DNA of 59,322 bases, from NCBI GenBank assembly GCA_003209475.1, contig QCQY01000008.1:1-59322 (forward strand), given 5' to 3'. Position numbers and translations under genes: made by a program. Origin of the DNA: Prochlorococcus sp. AG-459-B06. GTDB taxonomy: Bacteria; Cyanobacteriota; Cyanobacteriia; PCC-6307; Cyanobiaceae. This document shows positions 19,992-29,382 of the stretch, one piece after another (the first letter of the stretch is position 1; each line of letters begins with the position of its first letter). A model generated the notes under the pieces. That model was not told where the DNA came from. It ran no database searches and saw only the letters and a program-made list of their open reading frames with translations.

Positions 19992-20720
19992 TTAGACGAT
20001 AGCTGCCATAGCCATTCTTGCAATTTCTCTATTATTTAGACCTATTTCCATCAATGTATCTTGATAAGCAATCATAAATTCTTCCATTAATTCTTCTCTG
20101 TCCATAGCTAAAACTGATGCATCATCTGCTACCTCATCTAACATCTTTTTAATTAACGGAAGATTAACTTTATTAGCTTCCATTAATTCCTCTTTACAAG
20201 AAGATAGATTCTCTTTAAGCCACTCTTGACCATAATTTAAATGAAGATATTCATCTTTAACCACTCCCTCTGTTATTTTTTTTGCAAAAGGATCCGCAAC
20301 TCTTATGTAGACGTTATAAGCAGAGATTGCGAATGCTTCAATTAAGATAGCTTGTATTAAAAGACATGTTGTTAAATTTCCTTTTTCAAGAGCAACTTGA
20401 AAATTACCATGCAATTTAGAAAAGAATTTTTTAGCAAATTCCATATCAGCTACTACACCTAAATTTCTTCCACATGCGGTAAATCCTTTTTTATGCTTCA
20501 TTTCCATTCTCGCCAATTTAGTTAACTCCTCTAACTCATTTGGAATTAAAGTTGCTATTGAAATGTAATTATCATGAGCTTCTTGCTCTCCCTCTATAAC
20601 AATTGCATTTATTCTGCTGTATGCATCCTTATAAGAATCTGTAGTGAAGTCGGGCAAATCTAAAGAAATCGGATTAGTCGATTCTTCAATAGTTTTTTTA
20701 TTTGATTCTAGAGTTTGCAT
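19992..20720 (-). CDS. Aldehyde-deformylating oxygenase (ADO)
   Basis: Ferritin-like di-iron enzyme converting fatty aldehydes (C16/C18) to alkanes plus formate. Iron ligands are visible in VIEGEQEAHDNYI, LARMEMKHKKGF, LIEAFAISAY and VKDEYLHLNYG. I chose the ATG at 20720 (MQTLESNKKT, 242 residues), the form I recall from Prochlorococcus MED4; the frame also has an upstream ATG at 20747 adding 9 residues. It pairs with AAR downstream. Alkanes are thought to sit in thylakoid and cytoplasmic membranes. Confidence 0.96.
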   Translation of the reverse strand: MQTLESNKKTIEESTNPISLDLPDFTTDSYKDAYSRINAIVIEGEQEAHDNYISIATLIPNELEELTKLARMEMKHKKGFTACGRNLGVVADMEFAKKFFSKLHGNFQVALEKGNLTTCLLIQAILIEAFAISAYNVYIRVADPFAKKITEGVVKDEYLHLNYGQEWLKENLSSCKEELMEANKVNLPLIKKMLDEVADDASVLAMDREELMEEFMIAYQDTLMEIGLNNREIARMAMAAIV

Positions 20721-20830
20721 GTCAGTAATCTTTAGCTCATTATGCATAAATATTACACGATTATAGAGAGTTTATTTAAATATCATGAAAATAGTTTCAA
20801 TTGTTAAGTCACATTTTTACTTAAACTTAT

Positions 20831-21625
20831 TTAAGAATTGTTTGGCCAATCTGATTGCATCAGATTCAAAATTAATTTGAACCAATGATTAATCAATAAT
20901 TCCTTTAAATTTTTTCCTAAAGACTCATCTGCTCCTCTACTATCTCCAATAACACCTGATTTACTTAAGTCGTCAGTAAGCCAAGCAGTAGGCGCATTGC
21001 CCTCTAGGCTCCAACCTTCAGGGATCTCTACTTTATTTCCTTCATTTGGGCGTTCATCTCCTACTAATTCTGGTTTTAAAGCCAGCATCAAACTTGTTTC
21101 AGCTAAAGAAGCATGAAGCCCATCTTCGATCTCAGTTTTTGTTAACAATTCACTTAATCCATTAACACCACTCCATAAGAAACAAGGAAAAACTGCCATC
21201 CCTGGTGAGAAACTTCTTAGCTCTCTTGCAGCTGTATTTAATAGTGAGATTTGACCTCCATGTCCATTAATCAATATCAATCTTTTAAAACCCATTTCAG
21301 ATAATTGACTTCCGACTTCCTTAATCATTGAGGTTATTAAATTTGAAGAAAGTGAAATTGTCCCGGCAAAACCCTTATGCTCTGGAGAAAAGCCAATATA
21401 TTGAGTTGGAAGTTTTTTTAATGGAATATCGGGAGGGAATAATTTAAAAACTTCGCTAATAATTTCATCAACAAAAATACTATCTGTCGCAAGAGGCAAA
21501 TGCGGCCCATGTTGCTCAACAGCGCCGAATGGCCAAATCACTGTAGATCTTTTGTTTTTTGCAACACTTTCAATTTCTTGCCAATTTAAATGTTCAAATT
21601 TATTAGGTATTGGTTTAAAGTTCAT
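20831..21625 (-). CDS. Creatininase family amidohydrolase
   Basis: 264-residue metal-dependent hydrolase of the creatininase fold. The metal-binding motifs are visible: WPFGAVEQHGPHLPLATD (Glu, His, Asp ligands), ILINGHGGQ and HASLAETSLMLAL. Members include creatininase, F420/riboflavin pathway formamide hydrolases and mycofactocin peptidases. In cyanobacteria the substrate is undefined. ATG start MNFKPIPNKFEH. It is divergent from the S1-domain gene across 66 bases. Confidence 0.9.
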   Translation of the reverse strand: MNFKPIPNKFEHLNWQEIESVAKNKRSTVIWPFGAVEQHGPHLPLATDSIFVDEIISEVFKLFPPDIPLKKLPTQYIGFSPEHKGFAGTISLSSNLITSMIKEVGSQLSEMGFKRLILINGHGGQISLLNTAARELRSFSPGMAVFPCFLWSGVNGLSELLTKTEIEDGLHASLAETSLMLALKPELVGDERPNEGNKVEIPEGWSLEGNAPTAWLTDDLSKSGVIGDSRGADESLGKNLKELLINHWFKLILNLMQSDWPNNS

Positions 21626-21691
21626 TAATTTTAATTTTGAGTACTAACATTTAGAATATGTTAATAATTAATTATTCTTATTTTACCTACG

Positions 21692-22918
21692 ATGGGAGTC
21701 AATAATAAAAATGCCCAAGATAATATCCAACTAAAGGGCAATAAAAAACCTCTTCAGGTACTACACATAAGCAAGAAAGATACTCAAAAAAAATCCCAAT
21801 TCATAGATAATGAGCAAACCAAATCGCTAGAAGAAATTAAAAAAGAAAATATCCCAATCAAACCTCAGATCATTAAAAATGATTCAGTAAAAGAAATTGA
21901 TGACAGTAATGAAAACACTCAAGATTTTGATATTTCTAAACAAGATTCTATTAAAAATGACTTAAATAGACCCCTTAATTTTTCCGAGCAAAACACAGAT
22001 TTTCAATTAGAAAGAACAGTTGATGAATTCGATTTTGATGAAAGTGCTTTTTTGGAGGCTTTAAATGCAAATGAGCCAATTGGGGCTACAGGAGAAACAA
22101 TTTCAGGTAAGGTTATAGCAATTGAAAGTGATGGACTATATGTTGACATTGGTGGAAAAGCACCTGGTTATATGCCCAAAAAAGAATGTGGTTTGGGTGT
22201 CATAACTAACTTTAAAGAAAAATTTTCTATAGGCCTTAAAATGGAAGTTTTGGTTATCAAAGAACAAAATGCTGATGGGATGGTAACAGTGAGCGCTCGG
22301 GCATTAATTCTCAGGCAAAGTTGGGAAAAAGTATCAAGTGCCGCAAAAAATGGGGAATTAATTAACGTTTTAATTAATGGATTTAACAGAGGCGGTCTTA
22401 CGTGTGATGTAGATGGATTGAGAGGATTCATCCCCAGATCCCAACTTGAAGATGGTCAAGACTATCAATCTTTTGTAGGCAAAACTCTAAAAGTAGCGTT
22501 TCTAGAGGTGAATCCAGAAAGCAGAAAATTAGTTCTCTCTGAAAAGAAAGCATCATTAGTCTCTAAACTTACAAGTTTAGAATTAGGTCAATTAATTGAA
22601 GGAGAAGTTTTAGCAGTAAAACCATATGGCTTCTTTGTAGATTTAGGTGGAGCTAGTGGACTTCTTCATCAATCCTCACTAACAAATGGATCGATTCGTT
22701 CTTTAAGAGAAGTTTTTAGAGAGGGGGAAATGATAAAAGCTTTAATATCTGAAATTGACCTCGAAAAAGGACGCATTGGACTCAATACAGCACTCCTAGA
22801 AAACTCTGCGGGAGAATTAATTATTGATAAGCAAAAGGTAATGCAAGAAGCCGCAGAGAGAGCACTAAAAACTAAAGCACTCTTCGATAAAAAGAACAAG
22901 ATAAATGAACATCAATAA
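21692..22918 (+). CDS. rps1b: S1-domain RNA-binding protein, ribosomal protein S1 homolog B (Nbp1-like)
   Basis: 408 residues with a long acidic, Lys/Asn-rich, disordered N-terminus (1-130) and three S1 OB-fold repeats: GETISGKVIAIESDGLYVD (about 133), GELINVLINGFNRGGLTCD (about 219) and GQLIEGEVLAVKPYGFFVD (about 300). Cyanobacteria carry two S1-type genes; this layout corresponds to the second, annotated rps1b or Nbp1, a single-strand nucleic-acid-binding protein. The Tab2-family gene starts within its last codons (14-base overlap), suggesting a joint role in mRNA binding or translation. Confidence 0.9.
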   Translation: MGVNNKNAQDNIQLKGNKKPLQVLHISKKDTQKKSQFIDNEQTKSLEEIKKENIPIKPQIIKNDSVKEIDDSNENTQDFDISKQDSIKNDLNRPLNFSEQNTDFQLERTVDEFDFDESAFLEALNANEPIGATGETISGKVIAIESDGLYVDIGGKAPGYMPKKECGLGVITNFKEKFSIGLKMEVLVIKEQNADGMVTVSARALILRQSWEKVSSAAKNGELINVLINGFNRGGLTCDVDGLRGFIPRSQLEDGQDYQSFVGKTLKVAFLEVNPESRKLVLSEKKASLVSKLTSLELGQLIEGEVLAVKPYGFFVDLGGASGLLHQSSLTNGSIRSLREVFREGEMIKALISEIDLEKGRIGLNTALLENSAGELIIDKQKVMQEAAERALKTKALFDKKNKINEHQ

Positions 22919-23810
22919 AGAAATGGAGTCGAGTCTTAAATTAAAAATTTCAGATTGGGAATTAGACTTTTACTCAAGACCAATTATTGAGTTAAATGGA
23001 AAAAAAAGGTGGGAGTTAATTATATGCTCCACAAGAAATTATAAGACAGAAGATAATTTTTTTTGGAATAAAAAATGCCCTGCTAATGAAGTTAATTCAG
23101 TATGGCTTACAAAGGCACTAAATGAAGCAATAAGTGAAGCAAGAAAACAAGGTTGGTCGAAACCTTCAATAGTTCGATTCTGGAGGTCGTCAATGAAATC
23201 GATCATCAAGAAATCTTTAGAGGCCGTAAGCATTGAGGCTCTGGTAAGTAGGAGAACTTACAATTTATTAGATAAAATTGAATTTCTTGAAAAAGAGATT
23301 TATCCAAAGGAAAAAGGTTATGTAAGAGGTATATTAGCTCCTACTTTTACTTCTAAAATGGAAACCCCTCCTCAACCTCTACCAGAAGCAGTAAGGGGTG
23401 ATGCTTTAACTATCTCTGAAATATCAATTGGTGAATTAAAATCAGCAGAAAATTGGCCAATGGAATTTGGAGATATTTTCCCAATCCAGCAAGATTTAAA
23501 TGATAACTACCTAGTTCCAGGATTAAGACTTTTTAGCAAAGATAGATCTTTAGCACTTTCAGCATGGTTCAGTTGTTTAGAACCTATTAAATTAGTCATC
23601 AATAAGAACCAACTCATACTTGAAGCTTCAGAAGACGATAAGTGGCTGGTAACTGATTTACCAGAAAAAGATGCAAACATTTTGAGTACAAAATTTTTAG
23701 AGAATAAAAAAAATTCTTTTGGTTATCAATTTATTTCCATACAGTCAACGCCATACATCGAAAAATTTGCAGGATTCTGGATCTTGAGAGATATTGAATT
23801 AATTTCATAA
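22905..23810 (+). CDS. Tab2/Atab2-family RNA-binding protein
   Basis: 301 residues matching the cyanobacterial and plastid Tab2 family (DUF1092). The hallmark N-terminus is WELDFYSRPIIELNGKKRWELIIC, then VRFWRSSM and the conserved C-terminal FAGFWILRD. In Chlamydomonas Tab2 binds the psaB leader and is needed for photosystem I translation; a comparable role here is inference. The ATG at 22905 overlaps the end of rps1b; an in-frame ATG at 22923 is a possible start. It is cotranscribed with rps1b. Confidence 0.9.
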   Translation: MNINKEMESSLKLKISDWELDFYSRPIIELNGKKRWELIICSTRNYKTEDNFFWNKKCPANEVNSVWLTKALNEAISEARKQGWSKPSIVRFWRSSMKSIIKKSLEAVSIEALVSRRTYNLLDKIEFLEKEIYPKEKGYVRGILAPTFTSKMETPPQPLPEAVRGDALTISEISIGELKSAENWPMEFGDIFPIQQDLNDNYLVPGLRLFSKDRSLALSAWFSCLEPIKLVINKNQLILEASEDDKWLVTDLPEKDANILSTKFLENKKNSFGYQFISIQSTPYIEKFAGFWILRDIELIS

Positions 23811-23979
23811 ATTCAGGTTAGGAGCAAGAACTATTCCATACAAAGAAATAGCTTTCTCAAAAGCTGAAATTTTTATTCAGAACAAAAAATTTGAGTATTA
23901 TTCATCACCTATCCTTAGTCAGTATGATTTCAAACATGCATATTTTACCCAGTCTAGCTCTGAGAAATTTCTTCAATTA

Positions 23980-24615
23980 TTGGGAAATCACTTTAATGAA
24001 GATTACATAAATTGTGTTTCCAATCAAATTCACAGTAATTTGATAGTCCTTGGATCACTTTCGCAAGAAGGTAGTAAGACTGATGCAGATGGTCTTATTG
24101 GCAATAAATGCAATCAAAACTTATGGATTTATACAGCTGATTGCATGCCAATATTTTTTGCAGATAAAAGGACAAGAAATGTAGCAGCCTTACATTGTGG
24201 AAGGAAAGGTTTAGAAAAAAAAATAATAAAAAATCTAGTTAAAATTTTCGATAATTTTGGGACATCTAGAGATGACTTACTTGTTGCCATAGGACCTGCT
24301 ATTTCAAAGGAACATTATTTAGTTGATCAATTTACACTCAAGGAATTTTATAGAAAGGCCGAAAACAAAAACATCACGGTCAATTTGACTAAAGCTGTAA
24401 AAGATCTTTATTTTAGTGATTCAAATCACTTCAAAGAGCAAAACTTAAATCAACTTGATCTTAAAAGATCTGCCTATAGGCAACTTTTAAATGAGAACAT
24501 CCCTAATACAAATATAGATATCTCAAATTTATGCACATACAAATTAAAAAATGAATTTAATTCCTGGAGAAGGAGCAAAGCATTTTCGAGACAATGGAAT
24601 TTTATTTGTTCATAG
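23980..24615 (+). CDS. YfiH/YlmD-type laccase-domain protein, N-terminus apparently extends upstream without a normal start
   Basis: Member of the multicopper-oxidase-like YfiH family, whose members are purine nucleoside phosphorylases/adenosine deaminases in several bacteria. Visible motifs are DADGLIGN, YTADCMPIFF (conserved Cys) and ALHCGRKG (conserved His). From the TTG at 23980 the protein is 211 residues, short for the family (about 240-260). The same frame is open from 23803, and its peptide (YYSSPILSQYD, FKHAYFTQSS) resembles the missing family N-terminus, yet it contains no ATG, GTG or TTG. Either an ATT start is used, or the gene has lost its start. Confidence 0.8.
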   Translation: MGNHFNEDYINCVSNQIHSNLIVLGSLSQEGSKTDADGLIGNKCNQNLWIYTADCMPIFFADKRTRNVAALHCGRKGLEKKIIKNLVKIFDNFGTSRDDLLVAIGPAISKEHYLVDQFTLKEFYRKAENKNITVNLTKAVKDLYFSDSNHFKEQNLNQLDLKRSAYRQLLNENIPNTNIDISNLCTYKLKNEFNSWRRSKAFSRQWNFICS

Positions 24616-24621
24616 AGATAG

Positions 24622-24972
24622 TTAACTTGGACAAATTTCCCCAGTTAAGTCTTTAGCGACCAATAATTCGGTCATCTCCTTAGTACCTTTAATATTAAAA
24701 ACTTTTGCCAACAAAATATTCTCTTTGAAACCAAAAGGTTTTATTTTCACTTTGCTTCCCCTTGGGAATTCTCTCTTAAGTAAATTAGTTGCTTCAAGCT
24801 CATCATTTTCTTTTACATCTACACAAAATAATCCAATCGTTAAATTCCTATTTTGATCCCCCACCAAAATAGTATTTGAACTTTTAATTTGAAGAATTTC
24901 AGCCGAGTTAACTATTACAGGATTAAGAACAATCAAGCAAATTATAATTAAAAATTTTGATAATTTTTTCAA
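24622..24972 (-). CDS. Small secreted SNase-like protein
   Basis: 116 residues with a clear signal peptide (MKKLSKFLIIICLIVLN up to NSA, about 1-24). The rest resembles a degenerate staphylococcal-nuclease (OB) fold: a hydrophobic strand, then IGLFCVDVKEND in place of the usual RLIGIDTPE, then EATNLLKREFPRGSKVKI. The nuclease catalytic Arg/Glu set is not evident, so it may be non-enzymatic. It probably acts in the periplasm or lumen. It converges on the YfiH gene with 6 bases between them. Confidence 0.7.
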   Translation of the reverse strand: MKKLSKFLIIICLIVLNPVIVNSAEILQIKSSNTILVGDQNRNLTIGLFCVDVKENDELEATNLLKREFPRGSKVKIKPFGFKENILLAKVFNIKGTKEMTELLVAKDLTGEICPS

Positions 24973-25037
24973 TTAAGAAATATCTAAGTTTTAAATTATA
25001 CTAAAGTTAATTTTTTAAAAATGAAGAATTTAAAAAA

Positions 25038-26801
25038 TTAGTCTTCACAATTAACATATCCAACCATTTGAGCATTACTTTTACCAGGAGGAACCATTGG
25101 ATAACAATTTTCACCTCTTCTGACAAGAATATTAATCAAGGCAGGGCCGTCATGATCAAGCGCATTTTTTAATTCATTCTGTAATTGTTTTCTATCAGAA
25201 ATTAAGTATCCTTTAACTCCAAAAGATTCTGCAAGTTTTACAAAATCAGGTTCACCACAACTCATATCAGATGAGGAATATCTTTCATCGTAGAAACTTT
25301 CCTGCCACTGTCTGACCATCCCTTGCCAGCGATTATTTATAATAATCAATTTCACCTTTAGACCATATTGAGATAAAGTTCCTAATTCTTGAATATTCAT
25401 TAAAACACTTGCATCTCCTGCAATACAAATTACATCTGAATTAGGTAAGGCTACTTTTACTCCAATTGCGGCTGGCAATCCAAAACCCATAGTTCCTAAG
25501 CCTGCACTACTAATCCATTTTCTTGGAGAATTCCTAAGATATTGAGCAGCCCACATCTGATGTTGTCCCACATCTGTAGTTACATAAGCTTCGGGTAAGA
25601 GTTCCCTCACCTTTAAAAGAACCTCCTGAGGATAAATTTCTCCTTCTTTAGGTGGTTCATATAAAGGGTGTTTATTTTTCCAAAAATTAATTTTTTCTAA
25701 CCAGTTTTTTGTCTGACAAGTAAATTTGTTATTTAAAGATTGTTCATTAATTTTTAGAACAGCTTTTGAAACATCAGAAACAATTGCAACATCTACACGT
25801 CTATTTTTATTAACTTCTGCCGGGTCAATATCTATGTGAATTACCTTTGCATTAGGTGCAAAAGTATCTAATTTTCCTGTCACCCTATCATCGAATCTAG
25901 CTCCAATAGCAATTAAGAGATCGCATTCTGTAACAGCGAAATTTGCGTAAGCAGTTCCATGCATTCCTAACATCCCTACTGATAAATTGTCTTTTTCATC
26001 AAAAGCGCCCTTCCCCATTAAGGTTGTGGTAACTGGTATTTGATAATTATTAGCCAAAGTTTTTATTTCATCATGAGCACCTGAAGATATTGCCCCACCT
26101 CCTACGTATAGAAGAGGTCTTTCAGAATCTTCTATTAATTTAATTGCTTTATTGATATCGAAATCATTAATTTCTCCATTCCTTTTAAATCCTTTAGGAA
26201 TAATCTCACCAGGCAAAACTCTTTGGTAATTAAAGAACTCCTGACCTACATCTTTGGGTATGTCAATTAAGACAGGGCCAGGTCTTCCAGATGAGGCTAT
26301 AAAAAAAGCTTCAGAAACTACTTTCGCGATATCTGAAGGATCTCTTATTACCCATGAATGTTTTACTATTGGAAGAGTTATACCAAAAATATCAGTTTCT
26401 TGAAAAGCGTCTGTCCCTATAGCAGGTCTTGGGACTTGGCCTGTAATTACAACTAGGGGGACTGAATCCATTTGCGCAGTGGCAATTCCAGTTACCAAAT
26501 TTGTTGCACCTGGGCCTGAGGTCCCAAAACATATTCCTACTTCACCAGTAGATCTTGCATATCCATCAGCTGCATGTGAACCCCCTTGTTCATGCCTAAC
26601 CATATAATGCTTTAACCAACCTTCTTGCTCTGCCTTATGAACAGCATCATATATTGGTAGTATAGCTCCTCCAGGATATCCAAATATAACTTTTACTCCA
26701 TGAATTTTTAAAGAATCCATTAGTGCATCAGCACCAGTTATCCAGACGGGATTTTCATGTTTTGAACTACCCTTTGAAAAGGATCTCGAAGTAAGGGTCA
26801 C
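25038..26801 (-). CDS. ilvB: Acetolactate synthase large subunit
   Basis: ThDP-dependent enzyme making acetolactate or acetohydroxybutyrate for Val, Leu and Ile synthesis. 587 residues. [14 protein letters not shown] and [15 protein letters not shown] (catalytic Glu) are at the N-terminus; [28 protein letters not shown] follow; [14 protein letters not shown] and [15 protein letters not shown] form the ThDP/Mg site. The small regulatory subunit gene is not in the window. ATG start [11 protein letters not shown], with 136 AT-rich bases before it that show no gene. Confidence 0.97.
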   Translation of the reverse strand: MTLTSRSFSKGSSKHENPVWITGADALMDSLKIHGVKVIFGYPGGAILPIYDAVHKAEQEGWLKHYMVRHEQGGSHAADGYARSTGEVGICFGTSGPGATNLVTGIATAQMDSVPLVVITGQVPRPAIGTDAFQETDIFGITLPIVKHSWVIRDPSDIAKVVSEAFFIASSGRPGPVLIDIPKDVGQEFFNYQRVLPGEIIPKGFKRNGEINDFDINKAIKLIEDSERPLLYVGGGAISSGAHDEIKTLANNYQIPVTTTLMGKGAFDEKDNLSVGMLGMHGTAYANFAVTECDLLIAIGARFDDRVTGKLDTFAPNAKVIHIDIDPAEVNKNRRVDVAIVSDVSKAVLKINEQSLNNKFTCQTKNWLEKINFWKNKHPLYEPPKEGEIYPQEVLLKVRELLPEAYVTTDVGQHQMWAAQYLRNSPRKWISSAGLGTMGFGLPAAIGVKVALPNSDVICIAGDASVLMNIQELGTLSQYGLKVKLIIINNRWQGMVRQWQESFYDERYSSSDMSCGEPDFVKLAESFGVKGYLISDRKQLQNELKNALDHDGPALINILVRRGENCYPMVPPGKSNAQMVGYVNCED

Positions 26802-26937
26802 TAAAGAAATTCAATATTTACTATAAATATTAAACTTAATTAAATACTTTTGCCTCATTTAGAAATGTAATGTCAGAAATTTATTCAAAAAAATCTTCAA
26901 ATAAATTTAATATTTTCAAATAAATTTCAATCCTTCT

Positions 26938-28113
26938 TCATAAAATGCCTAATTTATGTAGAGGTCCAGAGCCTGAAAGAAGTTCAATAAAAAGCACAAG
27001 AAAAATAATCATTGCAACCCTTCCGTTCCAAACTTCTGAACTATTATTCCAGCCCCATTGCCACTTCTCTTGGGGATAAAGTTTAACTTTTTCAGGCAAC
27101 TGAGAAGCCTCCTCTATATTAACTAGAGGCCCTTCCAAGCAGGAAATCACGAGATCACTAAGACCTTCAATAAAAGTAGGATGAGTATTTAGAGCCTTAA
27201 CTCTCCGAAAGTTTTTAATGCCAGCCTTTTCAGCAATTTCTTTATATTCAATATCAATTTCTTGCAATGTTTCGATATGCTCTCCAACGAAACTTATAGG
27301 AACCACAATCAGATCATTAACATTTGACCTTCCAAGATCAGATAACACTTCTTCTGTATAAGGCTTCAACCATTCAACAGGACCAACTCTACTTTGATAA
27401 GAAAGTGTATAAGGGTTACTGTGCCCTAAACATTTTTCCAGCTCATTTATTATTAATAAAGAACAATCTTCAATTTGTTGTTTGTAAGGGTCTCCAGCCT
27501 CCTCTACGTAACTCTTAGGAACTCCATGAGCAGTAAAAAATATGTGGGCTTTTGAAGTTGATTCACAAAGTGAAATTTGTTCAGAAATTAATTCAACCAT
27601 AGACTTTAAATAACCTGATTGACTGAACCAACTCCTTACACATCTCATTGGAACCTTCTTAAATTCATTATCAGAATCTCGTAATTTTTTTAATTCCCTA
27701 AAGCTCGAACCACTAGTACTTATCGAAAAATGTGGATACAAGGGTATTACAACAACTTGATCTATGCCATCTGCTTTCATATCAGCAATAGCTGATTCTG
27801 TAAAAGGATGCCAATACCTCATAGCGATATAAGTAGTAGCATTAAAGCCCTTTTCTCTTAATTTAGACTGTAATTCTCTTGCTTGTTGTTCAGTTATCCT
27901 TCTGATAGGTGAACCTCCTCCTATAGAGAGGTAAGCCTGTTGTGAAGTAGTACTCCTGAGTGTACTAATTAACCATGCTAGTGGCTTTTGAAAAACAGGG
28001 AAAGGAGTCCTGATTATTTCAGGATCAGAAAAAAGATTGTATAAAAATGGGCCTACATCAGTAATGCGTTCAGGCCCTCCTAAATTCATTAGTAAGACGC
28101 CTATTTTATCCAT
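26938..28113 (-). CDS. hemH: Ferrochelatase with C-terminal chlorophyll-binding-like helix
   Basis: Inserts Fe2+ into protoporphyrin IX to form heme. 391 residues: the catalytic domain (1-320) has LMNLGGPE, the GGGSPIR loop, [18 protein letters not shown] with the catalytic His, [10 protein letters not shown] and [13 protein letters not shown]. After a linker the C-terminus carries [13 protein letters not shown], a CAB/LHC-type helix that anchors cyanobacterial ferrochelatase in the thylakoid and binds chlorophyll in the Synechocystis enzyme. ATG start [13 protein letters not shown]. It is divergent from the recombinase gene across 65 bases. Confidence 0.96.
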   Translation of the reverse strand: MDKIGVLLMNLGGPERITDVGPFLYNLFSDPEIIRTPFPVFQKPLAWLISTLRSTTSQQAYLSIGGGSPIRRITEQQARELQSKLREKGFNATTYIAMRYWHPFTESAIADMKADGIDQVVVIPLYPHFSISTSGSSFRELKKLRDSDNEFKKVPMRCVRSWFSQSGYLKSMVELISEQISLCESTSKAHIFFTAHGVPKSYVEEAGDPYKQQIEDCSLLIINELEKCLGHSNPYTLSYQSRVGPVEWLKPYTEEVLSDLGRSNVNDLIVVPISFVGEHIETLQEIDIEYKEIAEKAGIKNFRRVKALNTHPTFIEGLSDLVISCLEGPLVNIEEASQLPEKVKLYPQEKWQWGWNNSSEVWNGRVAMIIFLVLFIELLSGSGPLHKLGIL

Positions 28114-28178
28114 TTAAAATCTATGGAGATTGAAATTCAACATTAAAAACGTCATTATATGGTCAATTATATAAGTAA

Positions 28179-29348
28179 ATGAACGTAATTCAGGAAATTA
28201 ATAATGTCAATGATAAATTTGCTACTCAAGGCAGCAAGCTTAAAATTGAGAAAAGAGGAGAGAAATTAAATATTCGAGGTTCACTACCCTCCAAAGAAGA
28301 TAAAAATAATTTTAAAATTCAAAGAATATCTCTTGGTTTAAAGGCTGATATTTATGGATTAGAGGAGGCCAAAAAAAAATTACAATTAATCAATTTGCAA
28401 TTGGAATTGAATCAATTTGAGTGGATTAATTGGATAAGCAACTCTTATAAAAAACAAATAAAAGATGGTTTTGAATTCCCAAATAGATTAAATCAATTTG
28501 AGGAGTTTTTTTTTAAAGAAAACAAAAGTGATTTTCTAACCAGCACTAGGAAAACTACTTGGAGAAGTTCTTACAAACCATATATGAAAAGAATCCTAAC
28601 TATTTATAATGATTATGAGAATGAAACTTTAGAAAGAATATTTCAAAAAACACTTGAAAGTTATAAGGAAGGTAGTAGAAGTAGGAAACAATGCGCTACT
28701 TCTCTAAATGTTTTGGCTAAGTTTTTGGACATTAAACTACCAGAAGGCTGGAAATTAAATTCTAGAGGGTATGGTTTAAGCAAAGCAGGATTTAGGGATC
28801 TCCCTAAAGATGAGTTAATTGAGAAACTTTGGGAGACGATACCAAACAAATCTTGGAAATTTGTTTTTGGTTTGATGGCTACATATGGTTTAAGAAATCA
28901 TGAAGTATTTTTTTGTGATTTAAGTTCTCTTACTAATTTTGGGGACAAAATTATTAGAGTTTTACCTACGACTAAAACTGGGGAACATCAAGTTTGGCCA
29001 TTTCATCCTGAATGGGTGGAAAAGTTCGAATTATCAAAACTTGGTGATAATCCAGAACTACTTCCAAACATTAATAGAGACCTTAAAATTACAACCTTAC
29101 AGAATATTGGGAAAAAAATTACAGACCAGTTTAAGCGTTACTCTTTACAAATAAAACCCTATGATCTAAGACATGCTTGGGCAGTAAGAACAATTTTTTA
29201 TGATTTACCCGATACAGTAGCCGCCAAAATGATGGGACATTCGGTTAGTTTACATACTCAAACTTATCACCACTGGATTACTAAAAGAGATCAACAACAG
29301 GCAGTTAATAATGCAATTTTAAAAGTTAAAAGAGCTAAAAATATTTAA
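28179..29348 (+). CDS. Tyrosine site-specific recombinase (phage-integrase family)
   Basis: 389-residue tyrosine recombinase. Catalytic residues appear to be Arg239 (YGLRNHEV), Lys266 (TTKTGEH), Arg331 (PYDLRHAWAV), His354 (MMGHS) and Tyr363 (QTYHHW). The first His of box II is replaced by Tyr328. The N-terminal part (1-200) looks like an arm plus core-binding domain. No other phage gene, tRNA or visible att repeat is adjacent, so it is not a recent prophage remnant. It may be a chromosomal recombinase with a Xer-like or other housekeeping role. ATG start MNVIQEINNVN, and 34 bases to cobO. Confidence 0.88.
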   Translation: MNVIQEINNVNDKFATQGSKLKIEKRGEKLNIRGSLPSKEDKNNFKIQRISLGLKADIYGLEEAKKKLQLINLQLELNQFEWINWISNSYKKQIKDGFEFPNRLNQFEEFFFKENKSDFLTSTRKTTWRSSYKPYMKRILTIYNDYENETLERIFQKTLESYKEGSRSRKQCATSLNVLAKFLDIKLPEGWKLNSRGYGLSKAGFRDLPKDELIEKLWETIPNKSWKFVFGLMATYGLRNHEVFFCDLSSLTNFGDKIIRVLPTTKTGEHQVWPFHPEWVEKFELSKLGDNPELLPNINRDLKITTLQNIGKKITDQFKRYSLQIKPYDLRHAWAVRTIFYDLPDTVAAKMMGHSVSLHTQTYHHWITKRDQQQAVNNAILKVKRAKNI

Positions 29349-29382
29349 AGATTTATAATCATTAAATAAAAATTAAGGTCAT

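Noticed and set aside
20721-20747. Longer ADO start at ATG 20747
   Set aside because: The ATG at 20720 gives the N-terminus I recall from MED4. Nine extra residues are possible but unsupported.
28179-29348. Prophage or genomic island around the recombinase
   Set aside because: Both flanks are core genes (hemH, cobO), there is no tRNA, no direct repeat and no phage gene. It is a solitary gene.
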